DNA of 9,367 nucleotides from an uncultured Eubacteriales bacterium (GTDB taxonomy: Bacteria; Bacillota; Clostridia; Oscillospirales; Oscillospiraceae). Location of the stretch: assembly GCA_900545815.1 (NCBI GenBank), contig URAM01000042.1, positions 1 to 9,367 on the forward strand, written 5' to 3'. A program made the position numbers and the translations under genes. Shown here one piece after another: positions 6,005 to 9,367 of this stretch. The notes below the pieces were generated by a model that worked only from the letters and a program-made list of their open reading frames with translations, did not search any database and had not been told where the DNA came from. Numbering within the stretch: position 1 is the first letter of the stretch; every line of letters starts with the position of its first letter.

Positions 6005-6048
6005 GATGCAGCGTTCGCCATCCCAGGCCAGCGCTGCGTTTTTCTTTT
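6005..6048 (+). terminator. Second intrinsic terminator between riboswitch and symporter gene
   Basis: GATGCAGCGTT (6005-6015) pairs with AGCGCTGCGTT (6030-6040), with a core of six G-C-rich pairs GCAGCG/CGCTGC. The stem runs into GTTTTTCTTTT. A GCC/GGC pair in the loop may extend the structure. It is stronger than the first terminator and lies 18 bases beyond its U tract. Confidence 0.8.
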
Positions 6049-6208
6049 ACGCTTCACAAAAGGCAGCGCCCCCTTTACCAGGCTATCCTGTTAGCCCCTT
6101 TCCCCGCCCCCCTACCGGGACGTCCTGAGGCGGTGGAAATGCGGTCTAATTGATAGAGCATAAAGAAAGAGTAGGTTTTCAAAGTAAGTAAAGGAAAGGA
6201 TGTAATCT
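6049..6208 (+). promoter_or_regulatory. Long untranslated leader of the symporter gene
   Basis: 160 bases without a gene between the second terminator and the symporter start. It has a GGCTA/TAGCC hairpin (6081-6096) and C-rich sequence able to pair with GGCGG near 6129-6133. TCTAAT at 6145-6150 resembles a -10 but has no matching -35. The ribosome site AAGGA (6196-6200) lies eight bases before the ATG. A separate promoter here cannot be excluded. Confidence 0.45.
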
Positions 6209-7597
6209 ATGAAAGCTTTTAGCGACTTTATAAGTTGGCTTGACGGCCAGGTATGGGGCATCCCCATGATCGTCCTGCTGTTCGGCACTCACCTGTTCCT
6301 GACAGCACGAACCGGTTTCATTCAGAGAAAGCTCGGCACCGCCATCAAGCTCTCCTTCACCAAGGATCCTGATGCTCCCGGCGATGTCAGCCAGTTCCAG
6401 GCTCTGACCACCGCACTGGCCTCCACCATCGGCACCGGCAACATCATCGGTGTGGGCACTGCGATCTTCATCGGCGGCCCTGGCGCTGTCCTGTGGTGCT
6501 GGCTGACCGGCGTGTTCGGCATTGCCACCAAGTATTCTGAATCCCTGATCGCCGTGAAGTACCGTGTGCAGAGCGCAGACGGTCGTATGCAGGGCGGCGC
6601 AATGTACGCTCTGGAACGTGGTCTGAACATGAAGTGGCTGGGCATTCTGTTCGCTTTCTTCGCAACCTTCGCCTCCTTCGGCATCGGTAACGCAACACAG
6701 ATCAACGCCATCGCAGAAGTCATCGAAAACAACATCAACTTCATCCCCACTCCCCGTCTGGGCATCGGCATCATCTTTGGCATCATCACCGCTGTCGTCA
6801 TTCTGGGCGGCATCAAGTCCATCGCTACCGTTTGTGAAAAGCTGGTTCCCTTCATGGCTGTCTTCTATGTCCTGGGCTGCATCATCATTCTGGGCATGAA
6901 CCATGATACTTTGATCCCCGCGATCAAGACCATCTGCACCCTGGCATTCAAGCCCGGCGCAGTCGCTGGCGGCCTGGTCGGTCAGGGCATCATGATGGCA
7001 GCTCGTTACGGTATTGCCCGCGGCCTGTTCTCCAACGAATCTGGTCTGGGCTCTGCTCCCCTGGTCGCTTCCGCTGCACAGACCCGTAACCCTGTCCGTC
7101 AGGCTCTGGTCTCCGCAACCGGCACCTTCTGGGATACCGTTGTTGTCTGCCTGATGACCGGTCTGGTTCTGGTCACCACCATCATGCGTGACAATGGCAT
7201 TGATATGTCCACCATCAAAAACGGCGGTCAGATGACCACCGCAGCCTTCTCTCAGATCCCCGTCCTTGGCCCCATCATTCTGGTCATCGGCATCATCTGC
7301 TTCGCTTACTCCACCATCCTGGGCTGGTCCTATTATGGTGAACGCTGCGCCGAATACCTGTTCGGCAAGAAGGCTCTGCTGCCCTACAAGCTGCTCTACA
7401 TCGCAGTTATCGTCATCGCTCCCGTTGTTGCTCTGGATCTGGTCTGGAACATCGCCGACATCCTCAACGCCTTTATGGCAATCCCCAACCTGGTGGCTGT
7501 CCTGGCTCTGTCTGGCACCATCGCAAAGGATACCAAGTATTATCTGGCTAATCTGCATGAAGTGGATACCACTGAAATCCCCGTGGTCGACAAGTAA
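6209..7597 (+). CDS. agcS: Alanine/glycine:cation symporter family protein (AGCS)
   Basis: A 462-residue polytopic membrane protein that imports alanine and/or glycine with Na+ (or H+). Length and sequence fit the AGCS family (TC 2.A.25, Pfam PF01235) from end to end. The conserved block ALTTALASTIGTGNIIGVGT is at 65-84. It is followed by GGPGAVLWCW, KYSESLIAVKYR, the ARGLFSNESGLGSAP signature and GWSYYGERCAEYLFGKK. About ten to eleven hydrophobic segments alternate with short loops, and the C-terminus is short and polar. The gene lies behind the tandem glycine riboswitch, which supports glycine as a physiological substrate or signal. It is monocistronic, with a terminator 20 bases after the stop. 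A 459-codon frame on the opposite strand is a codon-bias shadow. Confidence 0.96.
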   Translation: MKAFSDFISWLDGQVWGIPMIVLLFGTHLFLTARTGFIQRKLGTAIKLSFTKDPDAPGDVSQFQALTTALASTIGTGNIIGVGTAIFIGGPGAVLWCWLTGVFGIATKYSESLIAVKYRVQSADGRMQGGAMYALERGLNMKWLGILFAFFATFASFGIGNATQINAIAEVIENNINFIPTPRLGIGIIFGIITAVVILGGIKSIATVCEKLVPFMAVFYVLGCIIILGMNHDTLIPAIKTICTLAFKPGAVAGGLVGQGIMMAARYGIARGLFSNESGLGSAPLVASAAQTRNPVRQALVSATGTFWDTVVVCLMTGLVLVTTIMRDNGIDMSTIKNGGQMTTAAFSQIPVLGPIILVIGIICFAYSTILGWSYYGERCAEYLFGKKALLPYKLLYIAVIVIAPVVALDLVWNIADILNAFMAIPNLVAVLALSGTIAKDTKYYLANLHEVDTTEIPVVDK

Positions 7598-7617
7598 TCC
7601 CTATCACATCTATCATC

Positions 7618-7646
7618 AAACTCCCCTGCCGGAGCAGGGGAGTTTT
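7618..7646 (+). terminator. Rho-independent terminator after agcS
   Basis: ACTCCCCTGC (7620-7629) and GCAGGGGAGT (7634-7643) form a perfect stem with a CGGA tetraloop. Flanking A residues pair with the T run TTTT (7643-7646). It begins about 20 bases after the agcS stop. Confidence 0.92.
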
Positions 7647-7680
7647 CCCTTTTCTGGGAAAGCATTCCTAACGCTCTGTC

Positions 7681-7709
7681 TTGTCTATTAAAATAGATGA
7701 TGCTATAAT
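7681..7709 (+). promoter_or_regulatory. Extended -10 sigma-A promoter of pyrE
   Basis: TTGTCT (7681-7686) and a perfect TATAAT (7704-7709) are 17 bases apart, with TG at 7701-7702 making an extended -10. Transcription would start near 7716, leaving a leader of about 60 bases before pyrE. Confidence 0.88.
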
Positions 7710-7735
7710 GAGCTGTGACATGACCCACGGACAGA

Positions 7736-7768
7736 CCCGTTTGCTCTTTTTTCAAACGGGAAAAGAGG
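7736..7768 (+). promoter_or_regulatory. pyrE leader hairpin with alternative pairing to the ribosome binding site
   Basis: CCCGTTTG (7736-7743) and CAAACGGG (7753-7760) form a perfect 8-bp hairpin directly before the ribosome site AGAGG (7764-7768). Its loop CTCTTTT (7744-7750) is the exact complement of AAAAGAG (7761-7767), which contains most of that site. A competing 7-bp hairpin could therefore hide it. The conserved PyrR-binding loop sequence is absent, and so is a terminator. The pairings are visible; a regulatory role is inference. Confidence 0.5.
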
Positions 7769-7775
7769 TATTTTT

Positions 7776-8447
7776 ATGACTTATCAAGAGGAATTTATCA
7801 CCTTTATGGTGCGCTCTGGTGTATTGACCTTCGGAGATTTCACCACCAAATCCGGTCGGAAAACCCCCTATTTCATCAACACCGGCAATTACAAAACCGG
7901 CGCCCAGGCCGCCCGTCTGGGCGACTACTACGCAGCCTGTCTCCAGGAACATCTGCCGGCAGACACCACCGCCCTGTTCGGCCCCGCCTATAAGGGCATC
8001 CCCCTGGCTGTCTCTGCCGCCGCCTCCCTGTATCGCAACTACGGCCGTGACCTCCCCTACTGCTTCAACCGGAAAGAGGTGAAGGATCACGGCGAGGGCG
8101 GCTTCATGGTGGGCTATCAGCCCCAGGCCGGCGATGTCATCGCCATCGTAGAGGACGTGGTCACCGCCGGCACCGCTGTGCGGGAATCCATCGCCCTATT
8201 CCAGAAGGTGGCGCCTGTGAAGATCTCCAGTCTGTTCGTCTCGGTAGACCGAATGGAACGGGGGCAGGGCAGTTGTTCCACCCTGGACGAGCTGCGGAAG
8301 GAGTACGGCATTGCCGTGCACCCCATTGTCACGGTGCGGGACATCATCCAGTTCCTCTATGAGCGCCCCATTGACGGCAAGGTCTATATCGACCACGCCA
8401 TGAAGGAACGCATGGAAGCGTACTTGCGTCAGTACGGCGCAGAGTGA
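7776..8447 (+). CDS. pyrE: Orotate phosphoribosyltransferase
   Basis: A 223-residue cytoplasmic type I phosphoribosyltransferase that joins orotate and PRPP to give OMP in pyrimidine synthesis. The N-terminal KSGRKTPYFINTG (25-37) is the orotate-side motif. FGPAYKGIPLA (68-78) carries the conserved lysine K73, and FNRKEVKDHGEGG (97-109) is the flexible catalytic loop with K100, K103 and H105. IVEDVVTAGTAVRE (124-137) is the PRPP-binding motif, with the acidic pair E126-D127. Length matches the family. AGAGG at 7764-7768 lies seven bases before the ATG. It has its own promoter, and no other pyr gene is in the window. The RadC-like gene follows after 33 bases and is probably co-transcribed. Confidence 0.97.
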   Translation: MTYQEEFITFMVRSGVLTFGDFTTKSGRKTPYFINTGNYKTGAQAARLGDYYAACLQEHLPADTTALFGPAYKGIPLAVSAAASLYRNYGRDLPYCFNRKEVKDHGEGGFMVGYQPQAGDVIAIVEDVVTAGTAVRESIALFQKVAPVKISSLFVSVDRMERGQGSCSTLDELRKEYGIAVHPIVTVRDIIQFLYERPIDGKVYIDHAMKERMEAYLRQYGAE

Positions 8448-8480
8448 TCTGATCTGTCCATTAAAGCAAATAGAAAGAGA

Positions 8481-9179
8481 GTGGTTGATTTGAAAGAAAA
8501 GAACTGCCATACTGGACACCGGCAACGGTTAAAGGACCGTTTTCTTCGCAACGGTGAAGTGGCGTTTGAGAACCATGAGTTGTTGGAACTTCTCCTCTTT
8601 TACGCCATCCCACAAGGGGATACCAACCCTTTGGCACACCGTCTGATCAACCACTTTGGCTCCCTGGCTGGCGTCTTTGACGCTTCTGTTTCCGATCTTA
8701 TGCAGGTGCCTGGCGTTGGGCAGCACACTGCCTTGCTCATCCATATGCTGCCCCAGATCGCCCGTCGGTATCACATCGACCGTTCTGCCCGCGGCAATGT
8801 GCTGCGTAATACCTTTGATTACGCAGACTGGCTGCGTCCATATTTCTTCGGTGCGCGAAATGAGATGGCATATATGCTGTGCATGAACGCCAAGGGGAAG
8901 GTTATGGGCTGTGATTTGATTGATGAAGGGGATTTGACCTCGTGCGCATTGTTTACCCGTCAGGTAGCAGAGATTGCTATACGCTATCGTGCCTCCGCTG
9001 TGGTGCTGGCTCACTGTCATGTGGTGGGTTCCACCCAGCCCTCCTACGCAGATCATGAAGCCACTCTGGCCTGCCGCAAGATGTTGGATCGACTGGACAT
9101 CGAACTGTTGGATCACCTGATCTTCTGCGATGGCGACTACGTTTCTTTGGCGCAGACTGGGGAATTACATCGGTTTTGA
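8481..9179 (+). CDS. radC: RadC-family JAB/MPN domain protein
   Basis: A RadC-family protein of 232 residues from the GTG start. Residues 30-97 form the helix-hairpin-helix part (NHELLELLLFYAIPQ, FGSLAGVFDA, VPGVGQHTA). Residues 106-232 form the JAB1/MPN domain. The JAMM metal-site series is complete: E128, then HxH at H178/H180, seven residues, S188, two residues, D191. The usual RadC wording HNHPSG is here HCHVVG, so this is a divergent branch. RadC was named for DNA repair, but the molecular activity of the family is unproven; JAMM proteins are typically metal hydrolases. The start is uncertain: GTG at 8481 touches the AGAAAGAGA run. TTG at 8490 would have GAGAG (8477-8481) at an ideal eight bases, giving 229 residues. 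Probably co-transcribed with pyrE. Confidence 0.9.
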   Translation: MVDLKEKNCHTGHRQRLKDRFLRNGEVAFENHELLELLLFYAIPQGDTNPLAHRLINHFGSLAGVFDASVSDLMQVPGVGQHTALLIHMLPQIARRYHIDRSARGNVLRNTFDYADWLRPYFFGARNEMAYMLCMNAKGKVMGCDLIDEGDLTSCALFTRQVAEIAIRYRASAVVLAHCHVVGSTQPSYADHEATLACRKMLDRLDIELLDHLIFCDGDYVSLAQTGELHRF

Positions 9180-9205
9180 TGTACTCTGGTTCCTCTCCCT
9201 TGCTC

Positions 9206-9274
9206 GGGGCGAGTGAATCGCCCCTGCGCCAAGGTTTTCCTCCGGAAAACGCTTGTGTCGCCGCTCTTGCGGCG
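9206..9274. repeat. Cluster of three hairpins between radC and uvrB
   Basis: Three inverted repeats follow each other: GGGGCGA/TCGCCCC (9206-9212 with 9218-9224), GTTTTCC/GGAAAAC (9234-9240 with 9244-9250, loop TCC) and CGCCGC/GCGGCG (9259-9264 with 9269-9274, loop TCTT). None has a proper U tract, so they are not standard terminators. They may be a dispersed intergenic repeat or act on transcript stability. Confidence 0.6.
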
Positions 9275-9324
9275 GTGGCTGATCGCCTGTGTTTATTTTC
9301 GTTTGAAAGGCTGGTGTTTCTTTC

Positions 9325-9367
9325 GTGCCTGAATTTAAAGTTGTCAGCCCCTTCGAGCCTTCCGGCG
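9325..9367 (+). CDS. uvrB: UvrABC system protein B, N-terminus only (truncated by window end)
   Basis: Starting at GTG 9325, the frame reads MPEFKVVSPFEPSG up to the window end. This is the characteristic opening of UvrB in clostridia, the damage-verifying DNA helicase-like subunit of nucleotide excision repair. An in-frame TGA at 9304-9306 and no other start codon after it fix GTG 9325 as the start. The ribosome site is weak: GAAAGG at 9305-9310 is 14 bases away and GGTG at 9313-9316 is eight. Only 14 codons are visible, so the call rests on N-terminal similarity and on the DNA-repair neighbour. Confidence 0.82.
   Translation, partial: MPEFKVVSPFEPSG

Noticed and set aside
5449..6094. Overlapping + strand open frames across the promoter and riboswitch
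   Set aside because: They cover the promoter, both aptamers and terminators, have no ribosome site, and the RNA structure explains the sequence.
6179..7558. 459-codon open frame on the minus strand opposite agcS
   Set aside because: Antisense shadow of a strongly biased coding sequence. Its product is rich in D, G, Q and H with no domain, and the + strand carries a full AGCS protein.
1..9367. CRISPR arrays, transposases, tRNA, rRNA, toxin-antitoxin or phage genes
   Set aside because: Looked for on both strands. No regularly spaced direct repeats, terminal inverted repeats with a transposase, or RNA gene sequences were seen.

Overview
The window looks like ordinary chromosome of a moderately GC-rich, low-GC-phylum (Firmicutes) anaerobe, most likely in Clostridia, order Oscillospirales. 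This rests on strong AGGAG-type ribosome binding sites, the clostridial type of diaminopimelate decarboxylase, a tandem glycine riboswitch in front of a Na+/amino acid symporter, and U-tract terminators. The placement is inferred from gene style, not from a marker gene. There is no sign of a phage, transposon, CRISPR array, rRNA or tRNA.

Layout. (1) 1-452: the 3' end of ilvD (branched-chain amino acid synthesis) and its terminator. (2) 532-1977: a compact three-gene operon on the + strand. It encodes a two-TM protein with a winged-helix-like segment and a C-terminal zinc ribbon, an HD-domain phosphohydrolase, and a 55-residue single-TM protein. It ends in a perfectly symmetrical terminator at 1979-2010. 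(3) 2049-3866, minus strand: a large secreted lipoprotein with a Ser/Thr/Gly/Pro-rich linker and a long beta-helix-like repeat region. About 330 non-coding, structured bases lie upstream of it. (4) 4199-5458, minus strand: lysA, with a terminator and a good sigma-A promoter. (5) 5698-6048: a promoter, a tandem glycine riboswitch and two consecutive intrinsic terminators. These lead into an alanine/glycine:cation symporter gene at 6209-7597. (6) 7681-9179: an extended -10 promoter, a leader hairpin, pyrE, and a RadC-family JAB/MPN protein. (7) 9325 to the end: the first 14 codons of uvrB.

How the parts work together. Most genes are housekeeping: amino acid synthesis, amino acid uptake, pyrimidine synthesis and DNA repair. 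The clearest regulatory circuit is the glycine riboswitch. The 3' strand of aptamer-2 P1 can pair with the 5' arm of the first terminator, which predicts a transcriptional OFF switch: high glycine would shut down a glycine/alanine importer. The least understood parts are the 532-1977 operon, the beta-helix lipoprotein with its structured upstream region, and an alternative-pairing leader in front of pyrE. I found no convincing wholly new system. The 532-1977 operon is the best candidate for undescribed biology.
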